From: Burkholderiales bacterium
GTDB taxonomy: Bacteria; Pseudomonadota; Gammaproteobacteria; Burkholderiales; Burkholderiaceae_E
Assembly (NCBI GenBank): GCA_026399835.1
Contig: JAPLQE010000044.1
Span: forward strand, 1 to 64,000
Direction: 5' to 3'
Length of the DNA: 64,000 bases
Part shown: one piece after another, positions 8,225-16,127 of the stretch
Position numbering within the stretch: the first letter of the stretch is position 1
Layout: every line of letters begins with the position of its first letter
Program-made: the position numbers and the translations under genes
Notes under the pieces: model-generated
Seen by the model: only the letters and a program-made list of their open reading frames with translations
Databases searched by the model: none
What the model was told of the DNA's origin: nothing

Positions 8225-9550
8225 TCACTTCACCAGCACGCCCACCAGCCACAGGCTCACCCCGGGGAACAGCAGCAGCAGCGTCGTCCTCAGCACATCG
8301 CTGATCAGGAACGGCACCACCCCTCGGTAGCTCTCGCCGATCGGCACGTTCTTCGCGAGCCCGTTGATCACGTAGACGTTGAGCCCCACCGGCGGCGCGA
8401 TCAGTCCGATCTCGACCACCATCAGCACGAGGATGCCGAACCAGATCAGCTTGAGGTCGGTCGGCAGGCTGAAGAGGTCCAGGCCGATGACGGTCGGCAG
8501 GAAGATCGGCAGGGTCAGCAGGATCATCGACAGCTCGTCCATCACGCAGCCGAGGATCACGTAGAACACCAGGATGCCGGCGATGACCGCGAGCGGCGGC
8601 ATGCCGAGGTCCTTGACGATCGCCGACAGTGCCGCAGGGAACTGCGACAGCGCGAGCGTGGAGTTCATGACGTCGGCGCCGAGGAAGATCATGAAGATCA
8701 TCCCGGTGGTGACGGCGGTGTCGTAGAAGCACTCGAAGAACTTCGAGCGCGTCAGCTCGCCGCGCAGCAGCGCCGCGAGGAAGGTGGCGGAGGCACCGAT
8801 GGAGGCGGCCTCGGTGGGCGTGAACCAGCCGCCGTAGATGCCGCCGAACACGACGAAGAAGATGGCCGCGATCGGCCACACGTCGCGCAGCGCGACCAGC
8901 AGCTGGCGGCGGCTCGCACGCTCGGTGGCCGGACCGTGGCCGGGGAACAGGCGCACGTAGATGCCGATGGCGACGATGTAGCCGACCGTCGCGATCAGGC
9001 CCGGCAGGATGGCTGCGGCGAAGAGCTTGGCGATGTTCTGCTCGGCGAGGATGCCGTAGATCACCAGCACCACCGAGGGCGGGATCATGATGCCGAGCGT
9101 GCCGCCGGCGGCGAGCGTCGCGGTGGCGAGGCGACCCGAGTAGCCGTGGCGCGTCATCTCGGGCAGCGCGACCTTGGCCATCGTCGCGGCGGTGGCCACC
9201 GAGGAGCCGCAGACCGAGCCGAATGCGGCGCAGGCCATCACCGCGGCCATCGCGAGGCCGCCGCGCAGGTGGCCGATCATCGCGCTCGCCGCGGCGAACA
9301 GGCTCCTCGACAGCCCGCCCTGGGTCGCGAACGCGCCCATCAGCAGGAACAGCGGGATCACCGTCAGGTCGTAGTTGGCGAGCCGCGCCCAGGCCAGGCC
9401 CTTGAGGTAGGCGGAGAACGGCATCCAGCCCGCCAGCAGCACGTAGCCGACCGCGCCCGGGATCAGCATCGCCAGCGCGATCGGCACGCGGGCGGCCATC
9501 AGCACCAGCATGCCGGCGAACAGCACCAGCGCGATCCCGGTGCCGCCCAT
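8225..9550 (-). CDS. dctM: TRAP transporter large permease (DctM family), 441 aa
   Basis: The 12-helix ion-coupled translocation subunit of a TRAP uptake system in the inner membrane. Family motifs visible include GGLSRSLF, the helical-hairpin segment FGSVCGSSVATAATMAKVALPEM, GGTLGIMIPPSV and GGWFTPTEAASIGA. The length of 441 aa is typical. The ATG at 9550 overlaps the TGA of the small permease gene (TGATG), so the two membrane subunits are translationally coupled. It is the last gene of a leftward operon that begins at the Rieske oxygenase, so its substrate is likely the compound attacked by that oxygenase. Confidence 0.93.
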   Translation of the reverse strand: MGGTGIALVLFAGMLVLMAARVPIALAMLIPGAVGYVLLAGWMPFSAYLKGLAWARLANYDLTVIPLFLLMGAFATQGGLSRSLFAAASAMIGHLRGGLAMAAVMACAAFGSVCGSSVATAATMAKVALPEMTRHGYSGRLATATLAAGGTLGIMIPPSVVLVIYGILAEQNIAKLFAAAILPGLIATVGYIVAIGIYVRLFPGHGPATERASRRQLLVALRDVWPIAAIFFVVFGGIYGGWFTPTEAASIGASATFLAALLRGELTRSKFFECFYDTAVTTGMIFMIFLGADVMNSTLALSQFPAALSAIVKDLGMPPLAVIAGILVFYVILGCVMDELSMILLTLPIFLPTVIGLDLFSLPTDLKLIWFGILVLMVVEIGLIAPPVGLNVYVINGLAKNVPIGESYRGVVPFLISDVLRTTLLLLFPGVSLWLVGVLVK

Positions 9551-10065
9551 CAGGAGCGCTCCTCGGACTCGGCGACCTCGTGCAGCGCCCAGTGCCGCCA
9601 TGCGCTGTAGAACGCGGCGAGCGCGGCGACCGCGAAGGACGGCGTCATCAGCACGTAGCCGTACCAGAGCGGCAGGCCCATGATCATCGTGCTCTCGTCG
9701 TTGCGCAGCGCGTCGAGCCCGCCCGCGCCGGTGCGCCAGGCGATCAGGGCGAGCGCGACGCCGACGGCGAGGGCACCGAACCCGTCGAGCGCGGCCTTGG
9801 TGCCCGCCGAGGCGCGCTGCGTGAAGAAGTCGACGAAGATGTTGCCGTTGCGCAGTTGCGTGAACGGCAGGAACGCGGCCACCGACACCGCGCAGCCCAT
9901 CTGCGCGAGCTCGAAGTCGCCCTGGATGGGCGCGCCGACGAGGTTGCGCATCACCACGCTGTAGAGCGACATCAGCGCGACGCCGGTGAGCGCCAGGCCT
10001 CCGATGATCGCGAGGCCCTGGGCCAGCCGCTCGAGCAGTCGGCCGACCGGATCCGAGTAGGTCAT
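9550..10065 (-). CDS. dctQ: TRAP transporter small permease (DctQ family), 171 aa
   Basis: The small four-helix membrane subunit that pairs with DctM in TRAP uptake. The typical segments are the first helix GLALTGVALMSLYSVVMRNL, the amphipathic region GDFELAQMGCAVSVAAFLPFTQLRNG, and FVDFFTQR with the family's conserved charged positions. The length is normal. It lies 40 bases downstream of the binding-protein gene and overlaps dctM by one base. Confidence 0.92.
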   Translation of the reverse strand: MTYSDPVGRLLERLAQGLAIIGGLALTGVALMSLYSVVMRNLVGAPIQGDFELAQMGCAVSVAAFLPFTQLRNGNIFVDFFTQRASAGTKAALDGFGALAVGVALALIAWRTGAGGLDALRNDESTMIMGLPLWYGYVLMTPSFAVAALAAFYSAWRHWALHEVAESEERS

Positions 10066-10105
10066 GAGGGGTGCCGGGCCCGCCGCGCGGACGGGCCCGT
10101 CCGGG

Positions 10106-11140
10106 TCACTTGGTGTGCTTCTGGATCAGGCCCTTGGCGCAGTCCAGCAGCTGCTTGCCGTTGAAGCCGCGCTTGTCCATGTCCTTCATCCACTCGTCGT
10201 CGACCAGGTCGGCGGCCTTGCGGAACGCGTCGACGTCGGCACCGGAGATGGTGATGATGGTGTTCTTGCGCTCCTCGGCGGCGACCTTGCGCGCCGGTGC
10301 ATCGCCCGCCTGCTGCGCGCGGCCGAGCGCGGCCGATGCGTCGATGCCCGAGTTCTGGTCGATGATCTTCTTCAGGTCGGCGGGCAGCGCGTCGTACTTC
10401 GCCTTGTTCATCACGATGACGAACGCGGTGGTGTACAGGCCGCCGGCCTTGGCCTCGAACTCGCTGTGGAACTTGGCGAGCTCGTCGATCTTCACCGCGG
10501 TGGTGACCTCCCACGGCACGACGGCCGCGTCGATCACGCCCTTGGACATCGCGTCGGGGATCTGCGGCAGCGGCATGCCCACCGGCGTTGCGCCGAGCGA
10601 GCCGAGCAGCTTGGTGATCGTGCGGGTCGGGCCGCGCACCTTCATGCCCTTGAGGTCGGCGACGGTGCGGATCGGCTTCTCGCGCGAGTGGAACATGCCC
10701 GGGCCGTGGACGTTCACCGCGATCAGCTGGGTGTCCTTGATCTCGCCCTGCGCGCAGGTCTGCGAGTACTCCCAGTAGGCGCGCGAGGTGGCCTCGGCAT
10801 TGGTCATCATGAACGGCAGCTCGAAGGCCTCGAAGCGCGGGAAGCGGCCCGGGGTGTTGCCCTGCAGCGTCCAGACCACGTCGACGACGCCGTCGCGGGC
10901 CTGGTCGTAGAGCTGCAGCGGGGTGCCGCCGAGCTGCATCGCCGGGTACTTCTCGAACTGGATGCGCCCGCCGGAGTCCTTCTCGACCTTCTCCATCCAC
11001 GGCAGCAGCATCGACTTCCAGACGTTGGACTGGGGCGCCATGAAGGTGTGGAACTTCAGGGTCACCGTCTGCTGGGCGTGCGCGCCGGCCACCAGGCCGA
11101 AGGTCAGCGCCGCGGCGGTCGCGATCGAGCGGAAGTTCAT
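10106..11140 (-). CDS. dctP: TRAP transporter substrate-binding protein (DctP family), 344 aa
   Basis: The periplasmic solute receptor of the TRAP system. A Sec signal peptide ends at about residue 23 (GLVAGAHAQ). The mature part begins QTVTLKFHTFMAP. DctP hallmarks are the GVVDVVWTLQGNTPGRFP region, the KGMKVRGPTRT segment with the Arg that in this family salt-bridges a substrate carboxylate, and the PWEVTTAVK segment. This suggests an organic acid anion as ligand. The ATG at 11140 has AGGAG about 8 bases upstream. A 138-base gap separates it from the ferredoxin gene upstream, so it may have its own promoter. Context links the ligand to the Rieske/GS-like genes. Confidence 0.93.
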   Translation of the reverse strand: MNFRSIATAAALTFGLVAGAHAQQTVTLKFHTFMAPQSNVWKSMLLPWMEKVEKDSGGRIQFEKYPAMQLGGTPLQLYDQARDGVVDVVWTLQGNTPGRFPRFEAFELPFMMTNAEATSRAYWEYSQTCAQGEIKDTQLIAVNVHGPGMFHSREKPIRTVADLKGMKVRGPTRTITKLLGSLGATPVGMPLPQIPDAMSKGVIDAAVVPWEVTTAVKIDELAKFHSEFEAKAGGLYTTAFVIVMNKAKYDALPADLKKIIDQNSGIDASAALGRAQQAGDAPARKVAAEERKNTIITISGADVDAFRKAADLVDDEWMKDMDKRGFNGKQLLDCAKGLIQKHTK

Positions 11141-11278
11141 GGGGTGTCTCCTCGTTGAGGTCGTGCGCCACGCGGGCGCGCCCGGGGGCGGTGCCCCTCG
11201 AAGGATCGGAAGCCTACACCGAAAGCTTTGCCTGGAATACGCCCGCGGGCCGCGGCACGGCGCGGGATGACGCGAGAC

Positions 11279-11599
11279 TCAGGCCTCGGGCGGGATCTCG
11301 ACCCGCAGTCCGTCGAGCGAGGCGTCCATCTCGATCTGGCAGGCCAGGCGGCTGCCCGCGCGGCGCGGCGCGGCGGCGAATCCGAGCAGGTCGTCCTCGA
11401 CCTCGTCGACCGGCGCCAGGCGCGCGGCCCAGGCGTCGTCGACGTACACGTGGCAGGTCGCGCAGGACGCGCAGCCGCCGCATTCGCCGACGATGCCGGG
11501 CAGGTCGTGCTGGACGGCGGCGAGCATCACGCTGGTGCCGGCGGCGAAGTCGATGCGGCGTTCGCTGCCGTCGGGCAGCACGAAGGTCACGGTGGGCAT
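11279..11599 (-). CDS. [2Fe-2S] ferredoxin, putidaredoxin/adrenodoxin type, 106 aa
   Basis: A soluble electron carrier. The cluster ligands are Cys40, Cys46, Cys49 and Cys87, read from GECGGCASCATCHVYVDDAW and SRLACQIEMD. The C-x5-C-x2-C-x37-C spacing and the CATCHVYV segment match putidaredoxin/adrenodoxin-type rather than plant-type ferredoxins. The length equals putidaredoxin. It probably feeds electrons to the Rieske oxygenase encoded two genes upstream; no ferredoxin reductase gene is present nearby. There is no clear Shine-Dalgarno. The ATG at 11599 directly follows a G-rich hexamer repeat (11601-11640), and the frame stays open upstream through it. Confidence 0.93.
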   Translation of the reverse strand: MPTVTFVLPDGSERRIDFAAGTSVMLAAVQHDLPGIVGECGGCASCATCHVYVDDAWAARLAPVDEVEDDLLGFAAAPRRAGSRLACQIEMDASLDGLRVEIPPEA

Positions 11600-11600
11600 G

Positions 11601-11640
11601 GGATTCGGGCTCGGAGTCGGGGTCGGAGTCGGGGTCGGAT
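11601..11640. repeat. Hexameric GGNNTC microsatellite in the ferredoxin leader
   Basis: About six and a half tandem units of six bases (GGATTC, GGGCTC, GGAGTC, GGGGTC, GGAGTC, GGGGTC) on the + strand. They fill almost the whole 52-base gap between the GS-like stop codon and the ferredoxin ATG, where the ribosome site should be. The array could vary in length by slippage and so change ferredoxin expression. Confidence 0.75.
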
Positions 11641-11651
11641 ACGGGCGTAAG

Positions 11652-13112
11652 TCAGAAGAGGTCGAAGTACTCGCGGTGCTCCCAGTCGCTGACCTCGGCG
11701 GCGAAGCGCGCGAGCTCGGCGCGCTTGATCTGCACCAGCCAGTCGACGAGGCCGCGGCCGAAGCCCTCGACCAGCACCGGGTCGGCCAGCAGCGCATCGA
11801 GCGCGGCGTCCAGGCTCGCGGGCAGGCGGCGCGCGTCGGCCTCGTAGGGCGCGTCGGCCGAGGCCCCGGGCTCGAGGCCGCGGGCGAGGCCGTCCATGCC
11901 GGCGACGATCTGCGCGCCGAGGTACAGGTAGGGATTGGCGGCCGGTTCGCCGACGCGGTTCTCGATCCGCGTGGCCGCGTCGCCCGCACCGCCCAGCACG
12001 CGCAGCATCGCGGCGCGGTTGTCGCGTGCCCAGGCGACGCGGTCGGGGGCGAGCGAGTTCGGGCGGTAGCGCTTGTAGCCGTTGACGGTCGGCGTGGTGA
12101 AGGGCGTGGCGCCCTCGGCGTGCGCGAGCAGGCCCGCCAGCCAGTGGCGGCCGGTCGCCGACAGCGGCATGTCCGCGGCCCCGCTGGCCGCGGGGACGAA
12201 GGCGTTCGCACCGTCGGCCTCGCGCACCAGCGACTGGTGCAGGTGCCAGCCCGAGAACATCGCGTTCGGGATGCGCGGGCGGCACATGAAGCTCGCATGC
12301 AGCCCGTGGCGCCGCGCGATCTGCTTGACGGCGCCGCGCAGCAGCACCATCGCGTCGGCCGCCTCGAGCGCGGGCAGCGGGCGGAAGGTCAGCTCGCACT
12401 GGCTCGGCCCGAACTCGACCTCGAGCGAGCGCAGCGGCAGGCCGAGGCCGAGCAGCCCCGCGCGCAGCGGCTCGAGCGCCGGCTCGATCTGGTCGTAGCG
12501 CAGCTCGGTCAGGTACTGGTAGCCCTGGTGGAGCAGCGCGACCTCGGGCGGCGCACCCGGCACGCCGGGGGTGCCGGCGTCGGCGGGCGCCAGGCGCGGA
12601 TCGAGCAGCCGGAACAGGTGGAACTCGACCTCCAGCCCCGCGAGGAAGCCGTGGCCGGCGCGGGCGAGGCGCGCCGCCTGCTCGCGCAGCACGCGGCGGG
12701 TGTCGAAGGGGACGGGACGGCCGTCGTGGAAGTACAGGTCGCACAGCACCCAGCCGGTGCCGGGCGCCCAGGGCAGCACGCGGAAGCTCGTCGGGTCGGC
12801 GACCATCAGCATGTCGGCCGCGCCCTGCATCTCGCGCAGCCCGAAGCCCCCGCCGGCGCTGAAGACCGGGAACACCGTGCGGTGCGCGGTGTCCTTCGCG
12901 AGCAGCGTGGTGGTCACGCCGACGCCCGAGGCGAGCGCGCCCGCGGCCTCGCCGGCCACGAGCGTCTTGCCGCGCACGATCCCGTGCTGGTCGGCGAAGC
13001 CGAAGCGCACCGAGTGCAGCCCGCGCTCGGCGACGGTGGCGAGCATGCGGCGCGCGGCGTCGCGCTGCGCGTCGCTCCAGAGGGCGTGGCGCTCGACGAA
13101 GGCGGCGCTCAT
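11652..13112 (-). CDS. Glutamine synthetase-like gamma-glutamyl-amine ligase, 486 aa
   Basis: A glutamine synthetase superfamily member of the group that ligates glutamate to organic amines (PuuA-, IpuC- or TdnQ/AtdA1-like) using ATP. The GS fold motifs are present. These are EVEFHLFRL (metal-binding Glu pair, about 167), LEVEFGPSQCEL (about 235), the ATP-loop equivalent RIPNAMFSGWHLHQSL (about 285), NSLAPDRVAWARDNR (about 355), and RIENRVGEPAANPYLYL, which contains the glutamate-binding RxExR. The active-site set looks intact. The length of 486 is close to other GS-like ligases. The ATG at 13112 overlaps the Rieske stop as ATGA, so both are co-translated. This coupling suggests amine activation before or during ring oxygenation. 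Family is confident, substrate inferred. Confidence 0.88.
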   Translation of the reverse strand: MSAAFVERHALWSDAQRDAARRMLATVAERGLHSVRFGFADQHGIVRGKTLVAGEAAGALASGVGVTTTLLAKDTAHRTVFPVFSAGGGFGLREMQGAADMLMVADPTSFRVLPWAPGTGWVLCDLYFHDGRPVPFDTRRVLREQAARLARAGHGFLAGLEVEFHLFRLLDPRLAPADAGTPGVPGAPPEVALLHQGYQYLTELRYDQIEPALEPLRAGLLGLGLPLRSLEVEFGPSQCELTFRPLPALEAADAMVLLRGAVKQIARRHGLHASFMCRPRIPNAMFSGWHLHQSLVREADGANAFVPAASGAADMPLSATGRHWLAGLLAHAEGATPFTTPTVNGYKRYRPNSLAPDRVAWARDNRAAMLRVLGGAGDAATRIENRVGEPAANPYLYLGAQIVAGMDGLARGLEPGASADAPYEADARRLPASLDAALDALLADPVLVEGFGRGLVDWLVQIKRAELARFAAEVSDWEHREYFDLF

Positions 13113-14476
13113 CGGTCGCGGTGCGCGGGTTCGGGGACGGGCTCCACCAGCTCCGCCGGCGCCCCCGACGCCCGCCACCAGTCGCAGCCCGCGCGCCGGC
13201 GCGCATCCACGTCGCGCCAGTACTGCGGCCAGTCCTCGGGTGCGCACAGCCCGTCGACGGTGACCGGCCCGCGCAGCCGCGCGGCAGCCTCGGCGTCGAG
13301 GATGCCGGGCGGCGTGCCGCCGGCGGCGACGGTGTCGATCGCGCGGTTCAGCAGCCGCCGGTTCGCGCTGATCGCGCGGTCGCTGGTGGCGAGGTGCTCG
13401 CGGGTGCGGTCCTGGATGGGGCCCTGCGACTCGATCGCCCACTGGTCGTGGACGTTGATGTCCTCGCCCATGCCGGTGTACGTGCGGGTGCGCTGCTCGG
13501 ACGCATCGAACCCCCACTGGTTGCCGCGGTGCCTGCGCGGGCGGTAGTCGGGCAGCTCGTAGAGCGCCAGGCGCTGGGCGCGCATCGTCGCCTTGTCCAC
13601 CGGCGCGCCGAAGCTGGTGAAGAACGCGTACCAGTAGTTGTGGGTGTCGTCGACCGGCACGTGGTACTGCATGATCGCCATCTCCTGCGACAGCGGGATC
13701 ACGAAGGCCTGCGGGAACACCAGGTTGGTGATCCGCACGTGCAGCCGGTCGGCGTCGACCTCGCGCAGCGCGGTCAGCCGCAGCCCGTGCTCGGAGGGCT
13801 CGACCGAGATCCGTGGCCGACAGGCCTCGCGCATCACGCGGGTCATCGGGATCGAGGAGTCGGCGGAGGCACTGCGGAACTGCTTGCCGTAGGCCGCGGA
13901 CGGGTCCTCGTCCTCGAAGAAGCGGTGCAGGAACGAGGCGTGCGCCGGATCGATGCCGACCTCGAGCGCCTGCAGCCAGTTGCACTCGATCCAGCCCTTG
14001 AACGCGAAGACGTGCGAGTCGGGCGCGACGAAGGGATCGAGGGCCGGGAACGGCGGCGGCTCGCCCGGGCCGAGGTAGCCCCAGATCGCGCCCGCGCGCT
14101 CGACGACGGGGTAGGCGCGCTGGCGCAGCCGCGACAGCAGCGGCGAGTCGTCGGGCTCGGCGGGCGCCTCGCGCAGCCGACCCTCGACGTCGAACAGCCA
14201 GCCATGGAACGGGCAGCGCAGGCCGCCGTCCTCGAGCCGCCCGAAGGCGAGGTCGGCGCCGCGATGCGGGCAGTCCCGGTCGACGAGGCCGAGCCGGCCG
14301 TGATCGTCGCGGAACAGCACCAGGTCCTGGCCGAGGACCTTCACCGGGCGCAGCGGCCGCTCGCCCTCGAGCTCCTCGCGCAGCGCGACCGGCTGCCAGT
14401 AGCGCCGCAGCAGCGCCCCCGCCGGCATGCCGGGGCCGGTGCGCGTGATGCGGTCGTTCTGCTCGGCGCTGATCAT
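13109..14476 (-). CDS. Rieske [2Fe-2S] aromatic ring-hydroxylating oxygenase, alpha subunit, 455 aa
   Basis: The catalytic subunit of a Rieske non-haem iron oxygenase, of the phthalate 4,5-dioxygenase/vanillate demethylase type that works without a beta subunit. The Rieske motif is CPHRGAD (about 69-75) paired with CPFHGWLFD (about 88-96), giving the usual two Cys and two His ligands. The mononuclear iron site is read from EVGIDPAHASFLHRF (about 172-186). The C-terminal half carries DINVHDQWAIESQG. It needs an electron chain; the ferredoxin of the same operon is the likely donor, with a reductase elsewhere. It is the first gene of the leftward operon, divergent from pcaB, with a perfect 8-8-8 dyad just upstream. 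Confidence 0.93.
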   Translation of the reverse strand: MISAEQNDRITRTGPGMPAGALLRRYWQPVALREELEGERPLRPVKVLGQDLVLFRDDHGRLGLVDRDCPHRGADLAFGRLEDGGLRCPFHGWLFDVEGRLREAPAEPDDSPLLSRLRQRAYPVVERAGAIWGYLGPGEPPPFPALDPFVAPDSHVFAFKGWIECNWLQALEVGIDPAHASFLHRFFEDEDPSAAYGKQFRSASADSSIPMTRVMREACRPRISVEPSEHGLRLTALREVDADRLHVRITNLVFPQAFVIPLSQEMAIMQYHVPVDDTHNYWYAFFTSFGAPVDKATMRAQRLALYELPDYRPRRHRGNQWGFDASEQRTRTYTGMGEDINVHDQWAIESQGPIQDRTREHLATSDRAISANRRLLNRAIDTVAAGGTPPGILDAEAAARLRGPVTVDGLCAPEDWPQYWRDVDARRRAGCDWWRASGAPAELVEPVPEPAHRDR

Positions 14477-14486
14477 CGCGGCGTCT

Positions 14487-14510
14487 CCCCGGGCACATCG
14501 TGCTGCCCGG
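14487..14510. promoter_or_regulatory. Perfect dyad upstream of the Rieske operon (candidate operator)
   Basis: CCCGGGCA at 14487-14494 and its exact complement TGCCCGGG at 14503-14510 flank an 8-base spacer. It lies 11-34 bases upstream of the Rieske start codon, inside the 127-base region shared with the divergent pcaB gene. This is a natural place for an IclR-, GntR- or LysR-type regulator. The dyad also could fold as an RNA hairpin in the Rieske leader. Confidence 0.5.
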
Positions 14511-14603
14511 GAATTCTAGCGCGCGCGGGCTTGCGCGCCGCAGCGCGCCGGGGCGATGATGCGGCGCCCCGCGGGCCGTCCCGCACTCCCCGGCCCGGAC
14601 GAC

Positions 14604-16082
14604 ATGAGCGACACCCTGCGCGGCCTCTTCGCGAGCGACCCCGTCTCGCGCCACTTCGACGACGCCGCGCTGCTCGCGGCGATGGCTCGCTTCGAGGCGG
14701 CGCTGGCCGCCGCGCAGGCCGATGCCGGTCTCGTGCCGCGCGCCGCCGCCGCACGCATCGAGGCGGTCTGCACGGCCCGCTTCGGGCCGGCCGCGTCGGT
14801 GGCGGGCGTGGCCGCCGGCGCCGATGCGCGCACCGACGGCAGCGACCACGGCACGCGGCCCGCGGGCACGGTGGCGCCCGCCGACGCCGCCGACGCCGCC
14901 GACCCCTTCGCACCCGCAGCACTGGCCGCCGCCGCCCGCCACGCCGGCACGCTCGCGATCCCGTTCGTGCGGGCCCTGACCGAGGCGGTCGGCCGCGAGG
15001 ACGCACAGGCCGCGCGCTGGGTGCACTGGGGCGCGACCAGCCAGGACGTCGCCGACACGGCGCTCGCGCTCGCGGCCGCGGCGGCCGGCGCCGAGCTGCA
15101 GGCGCAGCTCGCCCGCGCGGGCGACGCGCTGGCCCGCCTGGCCGACGCGCACCGGGCGACGACGGTCACCGGCCGCACGCTGCTGCAGCCGGCCACGCCG
15201 GTGCCCTTCGGCTGGAAGCTCGCCTGCTGGCTGTCGCCGCTGGTGCGCTCGCGCGCGGGCCTGGCGGGAGCGCTCGAGGCCGCGCGGGTGCTGCAGCTCG
15301 GTGGCGCGAGCGGCATCCGCGCCGCGCTCGGCGGGCGCGGCGACGCGGTGGCCGAGGCGCTCGCCGCCCGGCTCGGGCTCACCGCGCCGGAGATCTCCTG
15401 GCACGGCAGCCGCGACCGCGTCGCGCGCCTGGGCGCCGAGCTCGCGCTGCTCGCAGGCGCGATGGCGCGGATCGGCCGCGACGTGTCGCTGCTGATGCAG
15501 GGCGAGGTCGCCGAGGTGTTCGAGCCCGGCGGCGCAGGCCGCGGCGGCTCCTCGGCGATGCCGCACAAGCGCAACCCGGTCGCCTCGATGCTGGCGCTCC
15601 AGGCGGGGCTTCGCGCCCCCGGCCTGGTGTCGACCCTGCTCGCGCAGCTGCCCGGCGAGCACGAGCGCGGCCTCGGCACCTGGCAGGCCGACTGGTGGAC
15701 GATCGGCGCGCTCTTCGAGTGCGCGGGCAGCGCGACCGCGGCCATCGGCGAGGCCCTCGAGGACCTGCACGTCGATGCCGATGCGATGCGCGCGAACCTC
15801 GAGCGCACTGGCGGCTTCGTGTACGCCGAAGCGGTCACCCTGGCGCTGGCCGGCACGCTCGGGCGGCCCGCTGCGCAGGCGCAGATGGAGCGGCTGTGCC
15901 GCGACGCGATCGACCGCGGCGAGCCGCTGCGCGAGGCGATCGCACGCGCCCGTCTGGCGAGCCCTGTGCTGGCGCAGGCGCTGCCCGAGGGCACGCTCGA
16001 TGCGCTCTTCGACCCGCAGGCGCAGCGCGGCGATGCCGACGCGATGATCGACGGCACGCTCGCGCGGTGGCGCGCCGCCTGA
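14604..16082 (+). CDS. pcaB: 3-carboxy-cis,cis-muconate cycloisomerase, 492 aa
   Basis: Converts beta-carboxymuconate to gamma-carboxymuconolactone in the protocatechuate branch of the beta-ketoadipate pathway. It belongs to the fumarase/aspartase superfamily, shown by the signature GSSAMPHKRNPV at about 315-327 and by WVHWGATSQDVADT near 138-151. The C-terminal LRxAIARARLASPVL-type segment is typical of PcaB. The start at ATG 14604 is preferred over 14556. The protein is somewhat long because of an Ala/Asp-rich insert at about 75-105. It heads a rightward operon (45 bases to the pcaDC fusion). No pcaGH or other protocatechuate dioxygenase is in the window. Confidence 0.9.
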   Translation: MSDTLRGLFASDPVSRHFDDAALLAAMARFEAALAAAQADAGLVPRAAAARIEAVCTARFGPAASVAGVAAGADARTDGSDHGTRPAGTVAPADAADAADPFAPAALAAAARHAGTLAIPFVRALTEAVGREDAQAARWVHWGATSQDVADTALALAAAAAGAELQAQLARAGDALARLADAHRATTVTGRTLLQPATPVPFGWKLACWLSPLVRSRAGLAGALEAARVLQLGGASGIRAALGGRGDAVAEALAARLGLTAPEISWHGSRDRVARLGAELALLAGAMARIGRDVSLLMQGEVAEVFEPGGAGRGGSSAMPHKRNPVASMLALQAGLRAPGLVSTLLAQLPGEHERGLGTWQADWWTIGALFECAGSATAAIGEALEDLHVDADAMRANLERTGGFVYAEAVTLALAGTLGRPAAQAQMERLCRDAIDRGEPLREAIARARLASPVLAQALPEGTLDALFDPQAQRGDADAMIDGTLARWRAA

Positions 16083-16127
16083 GCCTGAGATAATCCACGC
16101 GCCCATTTCCGGACGACACGAGACACC

